The notes: generated from the sequence alone by a model not told the origin. A stretch of DNA of 64,000 nucleotides from Colwellia sp. C2M11 (GCF_018860915.1 NZ_JAHKQD010000015.1:62001-126000); one strand, 5' to 3'; counted from the stretch's first letter, positions 49,938 through 59,176 are shown. Numbers and translations are program-made.

Positions 49938-50936
49938 ATGGCGACAATTTATGAAGTATCAAGCTTGGCAGGTGTTTCACTAGCTACGGTTTCACGTGTT
50001 ATTAATAATAATACTCGCGTTAGTGACAAAACACGTAAGAAAGTTGAAGAAGCTATGTCAGAACTAGGTTACCGCCCGAATTCTATTGCTCAATCGTTAG
50101 CCTCTAACCGTACAAACAGCGTTGGTATTTTAGTTTCTGAATTGCATGGCCCCTTCTTTGGTCAGATGATGGCAGGTATTGAATCTGAACTAAGAGCGGC
50201 AGGTAAGCACGTTATTATCACCACTGGACACAGTGAAGAAGATAGAGAAAAAGAAGGCATCGACTTTTTAATCTCTCGTAATTGTGATGCGTTGATCGTC
50301 CATCTAGAAGGTTTGACTGATGAGTATATCATCAACCTTTCAAAAGGCAGTACGCCCATCTACTTCATGAGTAAAATAATCCCTGAACTAGAAGAAAATT
50401 GTATTTATCTAGATAATGAACTTGGCGGCTACCTTGCCGCTAAAGCACTTATTGATAAAGGGCATACTCAAATTGCTTACATTTCTGGTCCAAAATTTAA
50501 GCCTGATTCAAAAGACAGACTTATAGGTCATAAACGTGCTCTTTCTGAACATAACTTAGCATTCAATGACGAACTATATTTTGAAGGAGACTTCAAAGAA
50601 ACGGGTGGTAAAGCCGGACTTAAACAGTTTTTAACTAAAAAACTGGCTTTCACAGCTTTAGTTTGTGCTAATGATGAAATGGCCTCAGGGGCAATGACTT
50701 ATGCGCGCGAACATGGCTTTGCCTTACCGCAAGATTTATCCATTATAGGCTTTGATAATATTATCTTTTCGCGCCACATTTACCCAAAACTAACAACAAT
50801 TGATAACCCTGTTTATGACATGGGACATATGGCGGCAAAATTAGTTTTAAAAAATGTTTATCAACAGAAAAACTTAACAATTAATCACTCTTTTGAACCA
50901 GCACTTATCAATCGGGATTCTATCGCTCAACTATAA
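49938..50936 (+). CDS. LacI-family transcriptional regulator of the beta-glucoside genes
   Basis: A 332-residue LacI/GalR regulator. The N-terminal helix-turn-helix reads TIYEVSSLAGVSLATVSRVINNN, with the hinge helix in NSIAQSLASNRT (YRPN precedes it). The periplasmic-binding-protein-like ligand domain (about 60-330) has VGILVSELHGPFFGQMMAGIE and IIGFDNI. Its ligand is presumably a glucoside or breakdown product. It closes the locus, downstream of the GH1/GPH pair. Three operators of LacI type are in the locus, none directly before this gene. Confidence 0.92.
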   Translation: MATIYEVSSLAGVSLATVSRVINNNTRVSDKTRKKVEEAMSELGYRPNSIAQSLASNRTNSVGILVSELHGPFFGQMMAGIESELRAAGKHVIITTGHSEEDREKEGIDFLISRNCDALIVHLEGLTDEYIINLSKGSTPIYFMSKIIPELEENCIYLDNELGGYLAAKALIDKGHTQIAYISGPKFKPDSKDRLIGHKRALSEHNLAFNDELYFEGDFKETGGKAGLKQFLTKKLAFTALVCANDEMASGAMTYAREHGFALPQDLSIIGFDNIIFSRHIYPKLTTIDNPVYDMGHMAAKLVLKNVYQQKNLTINHSFEPALINRDSIAQL

Positions 50937-50958
50937 CATGAATAAGAAAACGTTAATA

Positions 50959-51003
50959 TTGTGCCAATACTTACAGCATCTAAGTTTTAAAGTATTGGCA
51001 CAA
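50959..51003. repeat. 14-bp perfect hairpin after the LacI gene
   Basis: TTGTGCCAATACTT (50959-50972) pairs with AAGTATTGGCACAA (50990-51003) around a 17-base loop. It lies between convergent genes and may end transcription, but neither strand has a T tract. Confidence 0.6.
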
Positions 51004-51032
51004 TCAGAGTTACTTTATTTCAGACTTACCAT

Positions 51033-51554
51033 TTAACAAGCTTCATATCTAACCAGCTTAATAAACTCAACAACATCTGCACTATATTTATCGGCAATAA
51101 AGCCATTTTGGCAATCGGCATGGATATAGCCTTGATAATCAATCCCTAAATAATCAAATGTCTTACTAAATGTAGCTAAAAAATCACAATCAGCCTCTAT
51201 GCTCGCCGATGTACAAACCACATAACTGGTTTTATTACGCAACTGATGCCCAAAGTCTTTTAATTCTTCCCGCTCTAATAAATCAGTCGTTCTATCAATA
51301 AAAACTTTCATCTGCGCGCTAGCAGCGTACCAATAAATAGGTGTAGCAAAAATGATTTTTTTATACTGTAAAATGTTATTCATCACCGACATAAAATCAT
51401 CATTAGCATTGTTATGCTTATAATCGTAAGGAGAAATATTTTTTTCTGAAAGATCAATTACATCAATAGCTAACTCGCCACTAATCCAATCTATTAATTT
51501 TTTAGTATTTCCATTTGATCTTGCGCTAGCAAAAACAGCAATAGTATCTGTCAT
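51033..51554 (-). CDS. NAD(P)H-dependent flavin reductase, flavodoxin-like
   Basis: A 173-residue protein of the NADPH-dependent FMN reductase/flavodoxin-like fold. The FMN phosphate loop is SARSNGNTKKL (about 10-20), and ATPIYWYAASAQMKVFIDR is the second flavin-contacting loop typical of iron-sulfur flavoprotein and quinone-reductase relatives. It probably reduces flavins, quinones or redox dyes in the cytoplasm. It lies 72 bases downstream of the VOC gene and is likely in the same transcript, which starts at a SoxR-type promoter (52077-52107). Confidence 0.8.
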   Translation of the reverse strand: MTDTIAVFASARSNGNTKKLIDWISGELAIDVIDLSEKNISPYDYKHNNANDDFMSVMNNILQYKKIIFATPIYWYAASAQMKVFIDRTTDLLEREELKDFGHQLRNKTSYVVCTSASIEADCDFLATFSKTFDYLGIDYQGYIHADCQNGFIADKYSADVVEFIKLVRYEAC

Positions 51555-51626
51555 CTATCGTTCCTAATGTCCGGTATCATAGTTATAAATTTATTAAGTT
51601 CAGCGTCGCTCAACGAAAGTAAAGCA

Positions 51627-52043
51627 CTAATCATCATTATTTCGCTCTTCTGGTAAATCACTCAAATATTGAACAAATTCAATTTCATAACCATTAGAGT
51701 CTAAAAAATAAACATTTTTTCTAAACGTATTAACAGCCCCCGGTTTAGCTATTTCAAAGCCAACTTTTTTTAAACGAAGAATTACCGCCTCAAGGTTATT
51801 TGTTACAAACGAAAAATGCGCTAGCCCAACTTGATGACCACTTAAATCACGGTTTTCACCAATGCCATTATCATTCAGCGCAATGTATTGATAATCATCA
51901 CCAAAATGCAGCCAATTACGCTCTATACCAGACCACTGATTAACCCCTTCACTTCTAATTTTCCAATGTGGTAACGCTGCTTGATAAAAACGCAGTGACT
52001 CTTTAATGTCGCTGACTACTAAATTTATATGTTCTAACCTCAT
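51627..52043 (-). CDS. VOC-family (glyoxalase/bleomycin-resistance fold) protein
   Basis: A 138-residue vicinal-oxygen-chelate protein with two beta-alpha-beta-beta-beta modules. The first carries MRLEHINLVVSDIKESLRFY (metal-ligand-like His near residue 5). The second includes GLAHFSFVTNN and YFLDSNGYEIEFVQ (metal-ligand-like Glu near the end). Likely a metal-dependent detoxification or binding enzyme; substrate unknown. It is the first gene of a leftward transcript whose promoter carries a SoxR box, suggesting a role in handling redox-active or electrophilic compounds. Confidence 0.8.
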   Translation of the reverse strand: MRLEHINLVVSDIKESLRFYQAALPHWKIRSEGVNQWSGIERNWLHFGDDYQYIALNDNGIGENRDLSGHQVGLAHFSFVTNNLEAVILRLKKVGFEIAKPGAVNTFRKNVYFLDSNGYEIEFVQYLSDLPEERNNDD

Positions 52044-52076
52044 ATTTCTTACTTCCTATTTCTTAAAGATGATGCC

Positions 52077-52107
52077 ACTATAAAACCTCAAGCTAAGTTG
52101 AGGTAAA
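52077..52107 (-). promoter_or_regulatory. SoxR-type promoter with 19-bp spacer
   Basis: On the minus strand: -35 TTTACC (52107-52102), a 19-base spacer, and -10 TATAGT (52082-52077). The spacer region carries the palindrome CCTCAA...TTGAGG (52086-52103). An overlong 19-base spacer with a dyad between the boxes is the hallmark of MerR/SoxR-activated promoters, and CCTCAA-type arms match SoxR sites. It drives the VOC and flavin-reductase genes leftward and lies 33 bases before the divergent soxR start. Confidence 0.8.
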
Positions 52108-52136
52108 GTGTTTTATTCATTTATTTTGGAGGCAAT

Positions 52137-52583
52137 ATGGAAGAAGCAAATTTAACGGTAGGGAAAGTCGCAAAGCGATGCGGTGTGAAAGTATCAGCAC
52201 TGCACTTTTATGAAGAGAAAGGCTTAATTCACAGCTTGCGAAATCAAGGTAACCAACGTCGATATAAAAAAGAAGTGTTGCGGCGAGTTTCATTGATCAA
52301 AGCAGCACAAAAAATGGGCATAAGTTTAGCAAATATCAAACAAGCTTTATCAACTTTGCCAGATAATAGAACACCCACTGCTGATGATTGGTCGGTACTA
52401 GCCTTAAATTGGCAGCAAGAGTTGAATGATAGAATTCGTTATATGGAAAATATGAGAGACTACCTAACGGGCTGCATAGGCTGTGGTTGCTTATCTATGA
52501 AAAGTTGTCCGCTCTACAATGAAGATGACAAATTATCGGCACAAGGAACAGGTCCCGTTATATTAGATAAAAGTATTAGATAA
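52137..52583 (+). CDS. soxR: Redox-sensitive transcriptional activator SoxR
   Basis: A 148-residue MerR-family regulator with a [2Fe-2S] cluster. The N-terminal helix-turn-helix is TVGKVAKRCGVKVSALHFYEEKGL, followed by RRYKKEVLRRVSLIKAAQ and the dimerisation helix. Cysteines 113, 116, 118 and 124 (CIGCGCLSMKSC) bind the cluster in the SoxR pattern CxxCxCx5C. Oxidation of the cluster turns on target promoters. No soxS is seen, as is usual outside enterics. Its probable target is the divergent promoter directly upstream. TTGGAGG precedes the ATG. Confidence 0.94.
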   Translation: MEEANLTVGKVAKRCGVKVSALHFYEEKGLIHSLRNQGNQRRYKKEVLRRVSLIKAAQKMGISLANIKQALSTLPDNRTPTADDWSVLALNWQQELNDRIRYMENMRDYLTGCIGCGCLSMKSCPLYNEDDKLSAQGTGPVILDKSIR

Positions 52584-52716
52584 AAACTTATCGAATACCG
52601 TTAATTAGCTATATTGGTAATTAACGATATTTACACCTAAACTTATTAGCATTTTTTTAATGCTCGTAAGCTTCTGCTAAACTGACGCTGCTAACATTAA
52701 AATTAAGATTTGACCT

Positions 52717-53526
52717 ATGCAACGACCACCACTTCGACAAGCAAAAAATATCGACAACGTATTCAATAGTGCCTATTGGCATCTAAGCCAACAAGATTTT
52801 ACTATTGCTGAAATTCGTAGCAAGTTAGAGCGAAAAACGGAAAACATTGAATGGATAGAGACTGTTATTACCCAGCTTATAGAGCGTGGCTATTTAAAAA
52901 ATAACCTTGAATTTACCATACGTTATTGCGAGTCTGCATTTAACAATGAAATAGGAAAAGCTGCGGTACAACACAAATTAAAAATGCGTGGGATATCGTC
53001 AAGTGATATTGAAAAAGCAATCGAGCAAGTGGTTGAAGAACAAGATATTAATTTCAATGAAATGGCAAGTAATCGGCTACAGTCTCGCTATATAACGTTT
53101 GAAGGAACGAGCAAGGAAAAAGTTTACGCTCAAATGACAACCCGAGGCTTTTCTCGCTCACAGATAGATCAAGCGTTATCACAACACCCAGCCCAGGCAA
53201 CATTACGCAGTAAAATGGCAATAAAAGCTGAAAAAGCTGAGCTTGCCACTGAAATTATGAAGTTATACCGAAAAGGCAAAGGACAAACGCTTATCCTTAA
53301 TGAACTCAAGCAAAACCTTATTGATGTGAGTGAGTTTGAAGAAACCCTATACCAACTGACCCTGGCCGGAGACATCGACTTTCACCAAAGTTGTAAAGAG
53401 CAATTGGCTAAAAAGAAATACGATTTATCTGATTACAAAGACAAATCTAAGGCCTATGCTTATTTATCACGCAAAGGTTTTACTAGTGATGACATAAAAG
53501 AAGTGATGACATTAGATATCGAATAG
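52717..53526 (+). CDS. RecX-family protein, extended
   Basis: A 269-residue protein made of repeated three-helix units like RecX, a modulator of RecA filaments. Unit-like boundaries are ending motifs such as IERGYLKN, MRGISSSDIEKAIEQ, TRGFSRSQIDQAL and SRKGFTSDDIKEVM. Typical RecX has about 150 residues and three units; this has room for about five, and the N-terminal AYWHLSQQDFTIAEIRSKL matches the classical RecX start. It is not next to recA. A role in RecA control is a family inference; another DNA-repair or regulatory role is possible. Confidence 0.72.
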   Translation: MQRPPLRQAKNIDNVFNSAYWHLSQQDFTIAEIRSKLERKTENIEWIETVITQLIERGYLKNNLEFTIRYCESAFNNEIGKAAVQHKLKMRGISSSDIEKAIEQVVEEQDINFNEMASNRLQSRYITFEGTSKEKVYAQMTTRGFSRSQIDQALSQHPAQATLRSKMAIKAEKAELATEIMKLYRKGKGQTLILNELKQNLIDVSEFEETLYQLTLAGDIDFHQSCKEQLAKKKYDLSDYKDKSKAYAYLSRKGFTSDDIKEVMTLDIE

Positions 53527-53547
53527 CTCCTTTAGTTAAACTTAAAA

Positions 53548-55134
53548 CTAACTTTTTATAACCCCTTTATTTATCAAGTACTTTTCTATTTCATCTGTAT
53601 GAGGTTTAAATGCGCGCCAACGACCTATAGCTTTATTATTAAGGGGCTGGCGAACTTGTACTTTGCTTGCCGTAGAAACTGGAGCATCATTTAAATGAAA
53701 ATCGATACAAGCGTGTTGCCATTCTATATCACAAAATTCCACTAAGCTTTTTATTTCTTGATCGGGGTTCGCCACTAACTCTTCATATTTTACTAGCTTA
53801 ATAGTGTTATGAAGTGATTGAAAGTGCTCAACGAGTTTATGAAAACGACTGTAAAACTTGGCAGTATCGAGTAAATTTAACGAATAACTATAGTAAGGAT
53901 TATTAATTGAAAATAACTGACGATAATTGCCAATACAGGTATCCATAGGATCTCGTAACAAACAAATAATTTTAGCATTTGGTAAAGCTTTGGTGATTAA
54001 GTCGATATAATAAAAGTTAAATGGTAATTTATCTATAAAGTGTTTACTTCCTCCAGTTACTACACGCGTAGATTGTAAGTAACTACTTCCTAACTGTTCG
54101 TAGTTTAGTAAGTATGCTTGGTTAAGTGTTTCTATATCGAGCACATGCGGCGAAGGCGTTTGAGTCAGCTTCTTTACACATAAACCAAAGTCTTGTAATT
54201 CACCTGCCGATTGCACATCGCTATGACTTGATAAAATTCGCTCAACAAGGGTTGTTCCTGAACGTGGCATACCTAATACAAAGATAGGTTCACATGTTGG
54301 ATTACCTGTACTTTTAAGCTGTTGATTATCTTCACTCAGTTTTTTAATGTGCTCAAATAACTCATTAGAAGTATTATTATCAAATGGTGCTTGATGATGT
54401 TTTGCCATCTTTCCTTGCAGTAATGCTAAATAGGCCGAATTAAAGTCACCTATATCTTGATATTCTTTTGCAAGTGCATGACCGATATGCAGTAGAGCAT
54501 CAGGACTTGATACCTGCTTTGCTATTTTTTCTAATCTTGCTATATGATTTTTATCTACATTAGCTTTCGTTAGATCAGCAAGGGCGAAGTGGCTCTGATG
54601 GTGCAAAGGATTGAGTATAATAGCCTGTTCAAATGCCCTTTCTGCTTTTGTAAATAAACCTAGGAATTTAGCGCACACGCCATAGTTATAATAAAACTGC
54701 GAATATTGTGGTTTATCGGTATCACATAGCGTTAAGGCACGCTCAAAATATTCTACAGCGTATTCATGTAACCCAACTTGAGTTAATGCTACACCTAAAG
54801 TATCAGCATCCAAAGCAAGTGTTATACTATTTAGTGGAATTCTTAATGCTGTTTTTTTAGCAAGCTCTAATTGCCCTGTAATTGCATAACACTTTGCTAA
54901 TTGAGCGGTATATTCTATCCGACTATCACCAAATGATAGTGTTCTTTCTAGTAAACCAATTGCTTTTTTAATTTGTCCAACACGTAAATTAACCATCGCC
55001 ATCAAAAAATATCCATCGGCAAAATCTGGTTTAAGCGTCACTAATTCAACCAGCGCTTTGTGCGCCTGTTGTATATTACCTTGATTAAGATCGCGTATCG
55101 CATTTTGATGAAGTTGTTTTAAGCGTATTTCCAT
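53548..55134 (-). CDS. TPR-repeat sulfotransferase
   Basis: A 528-residue fusion. Residues about 1-270 are tetratricopeptide repeats (DFADGYFLMAMVNLRVGQIKKAI; YYNYGVCAKFLGLFTKAERAFEQ; HFALADL). Residues about 285-520 are a sulfotransferase domain. The PAPS 5'-phosphosulfate loop is LGMPRSGTTLVERILSSH near 291-306, and CLLRDPMDTCIGNYRQLF holds the 3'-phosphate-binding Arg. It transfers sulfate from PAPS to an unknown acceptor. Proteins of this layout are frequent and numerous in marine gammaproteobacteria. No signal peptide is seen. The convergent recX-like gene ends 21 bases away. Confidence 0.85.
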   Translation of the reverse strand: MEIRLKQLHQNAIRDLNQGNIQQAHKALVELVTLKPDFADGYFLMAMVNLRVGQIKKAIGLLERTLSFGDSRIEYTAQLAKCYAITGQLELAKKTALRIPLNSITLALDADTLGVALTQVGLHEYAVEYFERALTLCDTDKPQYSQFYYNYGVCAKFLGLFTKAERAFEQAIILNPLHHQSHFALADLTKANVDKNHIARLEKIAKQVSSPDALLHIGHALAKEYQDIGDFNSAYLALLQGKMAKHHQAPFDNNTSNELFEHIKKLSEDNQQLKSTGNPTCEPIFVLGMPRSGTTLVERILSSHSDVQSAGELQDFGLCVKKLTQTPSPHVLDIETLNQAYLLNYEQLGSSYLQSTRVVTGGSKHFIDKLPFNFYYIDLITKALPNAKIICLLRDPMDTCIGNYRQLFSINNPYYSYSLNLLDTAKFYSRFHKLVEHFQSLHNTIKLVKYEELVANPDQEIKSLVEFCDIEWQHACIDFHLNDAPVSTASKVQVRQPLNNKAIGRWRAFKPHTDEIEKYLINKGVIKS

Positions 55135-55174
55135 ATTTTTACTATGTAGAACTTACTGTTATAGGTTACAAAAT

Positions 55175-55206
55175 AAAAAAGGCTCAAATAAATTTGAGCC
55201 TTTTTT
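55175..55206. terminator. Terminator between TonB receptor and TPR-sulfotransferase genes
   Basis: Perfect 14-bp stem 55175-55188 / 55193-55206 (core GGCTCAAA/TTTGAGCC), loop TAAA, with A/T runs on both sides. It serves the receptor gene at 55224, which is read leftward. Confidence 0.9.
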
Positions 55207-55223
55207 GTTAACTTAATTATAAA

Positions 55224-57638
55224 CTATATTTCAAATTTATAATTGAATTTAACACCAACAGTTAATGGCCTGTTTATAAAATAACCATAATTACGTTGAA
55301 TTTCTGTGCCATTCGCTGTAGTGATGTCAGCATTTGAACGGCGTACCGACGTAACTGCATATTTGTTAAATAAATTATCAACATAAAAAGTAGTCGACCA
55401 ATTATCAGCTGTTAACTTAGCTGAAATATTACTTAAAGCATAACCGGATAAGCTTTCGCCATTATCATGTAATCCTACTTTAGTAATGGCATCACTTTGC
55501 GCTGTTAAGCCATAGTTAATATCAAGCACTTTATCGTCAAACACTTCTGTTTGATAGTTGATACCTAATGAAAACTGATGTTCAGGAGACCCTGGAAGTC
55601 TATCGCCATCTTCAGCACCATCAGTACCGTCAGTATTAAACAGGAATGGCGCATCGGTAGTTAACTCAGCTTTAGTATAAGCATATGTTGCAAAAGCGGT
55701 AAGTGAATCACTTATTATTGCGCGACTTGAAACTTCTAATCCTTTCGCATTAGCTGAACCAGCATTTGAAATAAACGGCAATTGGCCAACCTCTGTTGCA
55801 CCACTAACTTGTGCATCCTCCCAATCTACATTAAAGATGGCAGCATTAAAATGTAGTTTATTCTTCAACCACGTACTCTTGAAACCAAGTTCATAGTTTG
55901 TGGTTGTATCAGCATCATAAAGTTTGTTATCTGCTTGAACACAACCCGATTGATTTGCAGGTAAAGGGTCTGGACATACGACTATCGCGTTAGAACCACC
56001 AATGCGATAACCTTCACTGACCGTTGCATAAGCCATAACAGTATCTGTAAATTGATATTTAGCATTAAATTTTAATAAGTTTCCGTCATCTTTTGCATTA
56101 TTCTCTTCAAATATTAGGCTTATATCATCTGGGCCAGCGCCACCGAATACTGTATTAAATAATGGAAAATCTACCGCCGACTCAGCCTCGATTTCATATT
56201 TATAAAATCGAGCCCCTAAAGTCACATTGAGTTTTTCTGTCACTTGGTAAGCCAACTCACCGAATATAGCCGACTCTGTTATTTCACTGTTATCTACAGA
56301 GAAATACTCAAGTTCGTCAGGACGAATTTGATCACCACCAAACTCATCAACAGCAAACTGACCAAATCCTGGAGTAAATTCCTTACTAGTGGCATCTAAT
56401 TCAAGTTTGTTATAATACAAACCAACAATCCAGCTAAAATCACTTTCAGATTTTGATACTAAGCGTAACTCTTGAGTAAACGTATCTTGTTCTTCTTCTT
56501 CACGTGTAAACGCTGAAAACGCTGGAAACTCTTCATAACCATAATCTAAACGAATTAATAAATCTGTTTGATCGCGTTGACCATCCGCCTCAAAGCTTGA
56601 TATACCAGTAGCAGATACTAACTCTGCAAAGCCTAAATCAGCTTTTAATTCTAAGCTAAGTAATTGATCTTCTTTCTCACGTGGCTCTTGATAACGATAA
56701 GCTGATTCATATTTCCCCACTAAACCACTTAATCCGTTATCTGCACTCAGTGAATTGTAATGAACAATTGAACGACCTTCACTGTCTTGATTTTGGTAAA
56801 AATAGTTTAATGTACCTTCAAATACATCACTTGGCTTCCATCGCACAGAAATACGTGCAGATGTAGTCGTTTCACCATTAGCATCTGTTGCTTGTGTTAA
56901 ATTATCATTAACAGCTTCGCTATCAGTCCAATCAGGATCCGGTAGAGATACACCTGGTTCACTCAACACATAGTTGTAGTCAATAAAACCGGGATCTTCA
57001 TATATATTTAAACTTGCACGAACAGCAAGTTCGTCATCAATCAGCGGCATGTTAAAAATAAAACCGCCTTCACCACCTAAAGAATCACTCTCTTTATTTT
57101 GGAATAAATCACCGTATATCTCACCAGACGTATAATCAAGTTCAGGGGCTTTTAAAATATAACGAATCGCGCCACCTAAAGTACCGGCTCCATATAATGT
57201 ACCTTGTGGCCCAATAAGCACTTCAACGCGTTCAACATCAACTAAACGCATATCAATGGCAACAGGTATTTCATTAATATAGGTTGCAACGGTACCACCA
57301 TCTGAATCAGGTCCTGATGAATTAGTATTTAAACCGCGTACTATAATAGGAGATCCTGAACGACCACCTTGGTCTGTAATGTTTAAACCCGGAACCCAAC
57401 GAGCAACATCAGCTAATTCGCTGATATTTTGATTAGCCAATAGGTCACCATCAAGCGCAGTAATATTTAGAGGAGCTTCTTGTACACTGCCACTTCTTCG
57501 TGTCGCGCTTACTTGAATTATTTCTAATGATTTATCTTCTACAACTGTTTTTTCTTGTGCAAAAACAGTGCTTGGAATCAGTATTGTTCCAGATAATACC
57601 CCTGAAACAGCCAACGCCAATGTGCTCGGTTTAAACAT
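55224..57638 (-). CDS. TonB-dependent receptor paired with amidohydrolase
   Basis: An 804-residue outer-membrane receptor. The signal peptide ends around TVFAQE and the TonB box-like stretch is LEIIQVSATRR. The plug domain contains NISELADVARWVPGLNITDQGGR and VEVLIGPQGTLYGAGTLGGAIRYI, with the barrel ending in a C-terminal hydrophobic strand. The plug style (GPQGTLYG, GGAIRYI) is that of the large receptor group common in Alteromonadales and sphingomonads. It is divergent from an exported amidohydrolase, so a peptide-like or amide substrate is plausible but not proven. Confidence 0.9.
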   Translation of the reverse strand: MFKPSTLALAVSGVLSGTILIPSTVFAQEKTVVEDKSLEIIQVSATRRSGSVQEAPLNITALDGDLLANQNISELADVARWVPGLNITDQGGRSGSPIIVRGLNTNSSGPDSDGGTVATYINEIPVAIDMRLVDVERVEVLIGPQGTLYGAGTLGGAIRYILKAPELDYTSGEIYGDLFQNKESDSLGGEGGFIFNMPLIDDELAVRASLNIYEDPGFIDYNYVLSEPGVSLPDPDWTDSEAVNDNLTQATDANGETTTSARISVRWKPSDVFEGTLNYFYQNQDSEGRSIVHYNSLSADNGLSGLVGKYESAYRYQEPREKEDQLLSLELKADLGFAELVSATGISSFEADGQRDQTDLLIRLDYGYEEFPAFSAFTREEEEQDTFTQELRLVSKSESDFSWIVGLYYNKLELDATSKEFTPGFGQFAVDEFGGDQIRPDELEYFSVDNSEITESAIFGELAYQVTEKLNVTLGARFYKYEIEAESAVDFPLFNTVFGGAGPDDISLIFEENNAKDDGNLLKFNAKYQFTDTVMAYATVSEGYRIGGSNAIVVCPDPLPANQSGCVQADNKLYDADTTTNYELGFKSTWLKNKLHFNAAIFNVDWEDAQVSGATEVGQLPFISNAGSANAKGLEVSSRAIISDSLTAFATYAYTKAELTTDAPFLFNTDGTDGAEDGDRLPGSPEHQFSLGINYQTEVFDDKVLDINYGLTAQSDAITKVGLHDNGESLSGYALSNISAKLTADNWSTTFYVDNLFNKYAVTSVRRSNADITTANGTEIQRNYGYFINRPLTVGVKFNYKFEI

Positions 57639-57881
57639 TAAATCATTCCTCAGATCTTCGACTTTATTAAAGATATTGAGTCTACCGATTAATGTTCCGT
57701 TTAAAAAGGCAATATAAATGAATTAAATTTACCTGATAGGTTAATTATATTCTTCTATCCTATTCTATTGATATTTAAGAACAATAAATAAACCACCTTC
57801 CTTTATCCAACATTTACATAGCTATAGATATAGTGCTTTGCTACATTTAAACGAATAAAATTGCCCTATAAGAAAAAATTT

Positions 57882-59153
57882 ATGAAAAAAACATTATTAT
57901 CAACTTCCCTTGCATTATTGTGTATTACTAGCTTACAAACACATGCCGTTACTTACATTACAGCAAAAGCCATGCTTGACGTGCAAAACGGTAAACTCAT
58001 CACATCTCCTCTAGTAACGATTGATAATGGAAAAATCATAGCCGTTGAACGCAATAAAAAACCTTCGATTAAAGAAAGTGATGAATATATTCAATTACCT
58101 GAACTTACGTTAATCCCTGGCTTAATGGATATGCACGTACATTTAACCAGTGATCCTACTGTATCTCGAAGTGAACGCTTAGGACAGTCTGTCCCTCGCA
58201 TGGCAATTAAAGCATCTTACTTTGCCAAGAAAACATTAGAGGCTGGTTTTACCACTGTTCGAAATGTCGGAGCTGCAGGCTATAGCGTAATAGCAGTACG
58301 TGATGGAATTAACGCAGGAGATATTGTTGGTCCACGCATTTGGGCTGCTGGTCCATCACTTGGTATAACAGGCGGACATTGTGATAATAATCGCTTACCT
58401 CCAGAGCTAAAACATACAGCTGAAGGTGTTGCAGATGGTCCTTGGAATGTGCGTATTAAAGTACGTGAAAACATTAAGTACGGTGCTAATGCCATTAAAT
58501 TTTGTGCAACCGGTGGTGTATTCTCAAAAGGAACAAAAGTCGGTGTACAACAATATTCACTAGCTGAAATGACAGCAATTGTGGAAGAAGCTCATATGCG
58601 TGACCTACCCGTTGCTGCACATGCTCATGGCACAAGTGGAATAAAAGCCGCAATAAAAGCGGGTGTAGATAGTGTAGAACACGTTAGCTTTTTAGATGAT
58701 GAAGCAATTACACTCGCTTTAAAACATGGCACCTGGTTTTCTATGGATATTTATAATACTGAGTACACCCTCACCTATGGTGAGCAAAATGGGGTTGACG
58801 AAGAGAACTTAAATAAAGAACGTCAGGTATCTAAAAAGCAGCGCGATAGTTTTAGTCGTGCGGTAAAAGCAGGTGTAAAAATGGTGTTTGGTACTGATGC
58901 GGCTATTTACCCTCACGGCGATAACGCAAAGCAGTTTTCTCGCATGGTTAAATTTGGTATGACTGAGTTACAAGCTATTCAAGCGGCTACCATTAACAGT
59001 GCTAGATTATTAAAAATGGATAAAGAGCTAGGGCAAATTAAAAAGGGATTCGCGAGTGATATAATTGCTGTTAAAGGTAACCCTTTAGAAGACATTAGTA
59101 CTTTAGAAAATATACCTTTTGTGATGAAAGCAGGTGTTGTTTATAAACAATAA
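57882..59153 (+). CDS. Exported metal-dependent amidohydrolase (prolidase/Xaa-dipeptidase-like)
   Basis: A protein of about 423 residues with signal peptide MKKTLLSTSLALLCITSLQTHA, so periplasmic or secreted. Amidohydrolase-superfamily barrel with metal ligands MDMHVHL (HxH), the carbamylated-lysine candidate in AIKFCATGG, histidines in AAHAHG and VEHVSF, and the catalytic Asp in FGTDAA. TLIPGLMDMHVHL and GFASDIIAVKGNPLED resemble imidazolonepropionase-related dipeptidases that cleave Xaa-Pro, Xaa-Arg or Xaa-Lys. Substrate not resolved. The ATG at 57882 is preferred because it gives a normal signal peptide; the open frame reaches 7 codons further up. Divergent from the TonB receptor. Confidence 0.85.
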   Translation: MKKTLLSTSLALLCITSLQTHAVTYITAKAMLDVQNGKLITSPLVTIDNGKIIAVERNKKPSIKESDEYIQLPELTLIPGLMDMHVHLTSDPTVSRSERLGQSVPRMAIKASYFAKKTLEAGFTTVRNVGAAGYSVIAVRDGINAGDIVGPRIWAAGPSLGITGGHCDNNRLPPELKHTAEGVADGPWNVRIKVRENIKYGANAIKFCATGGVFSKGTKVGVQQYSLAEMTAIVEEAHMRDLPVAAHAHGTSGIKAAIKAGVDSVEHVSFLDDEAITLALKHGTWFSMDIYNTEYTLTYGEQNGVDEENLNKERQVSKKQRDSFSRAVKAGVKMVFGTDAAIYPHGDNAKQFSRMVKFGMTELQAIQAATINSARLLKMDKELGQIKKGFASDIIAVKGNPLEDISTLENIPFVMKAGVVYKQ

Positions 59154-59176
59154 GCGCATATCAGAGCAAGCAAGAT

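Noticed and set aside
50959-51003. Calling the 14-bp hairpin an intrinsic terminator
   Set aside because: The stem is strong but there is no T tract on either strand, so it was kept only as a repeat.
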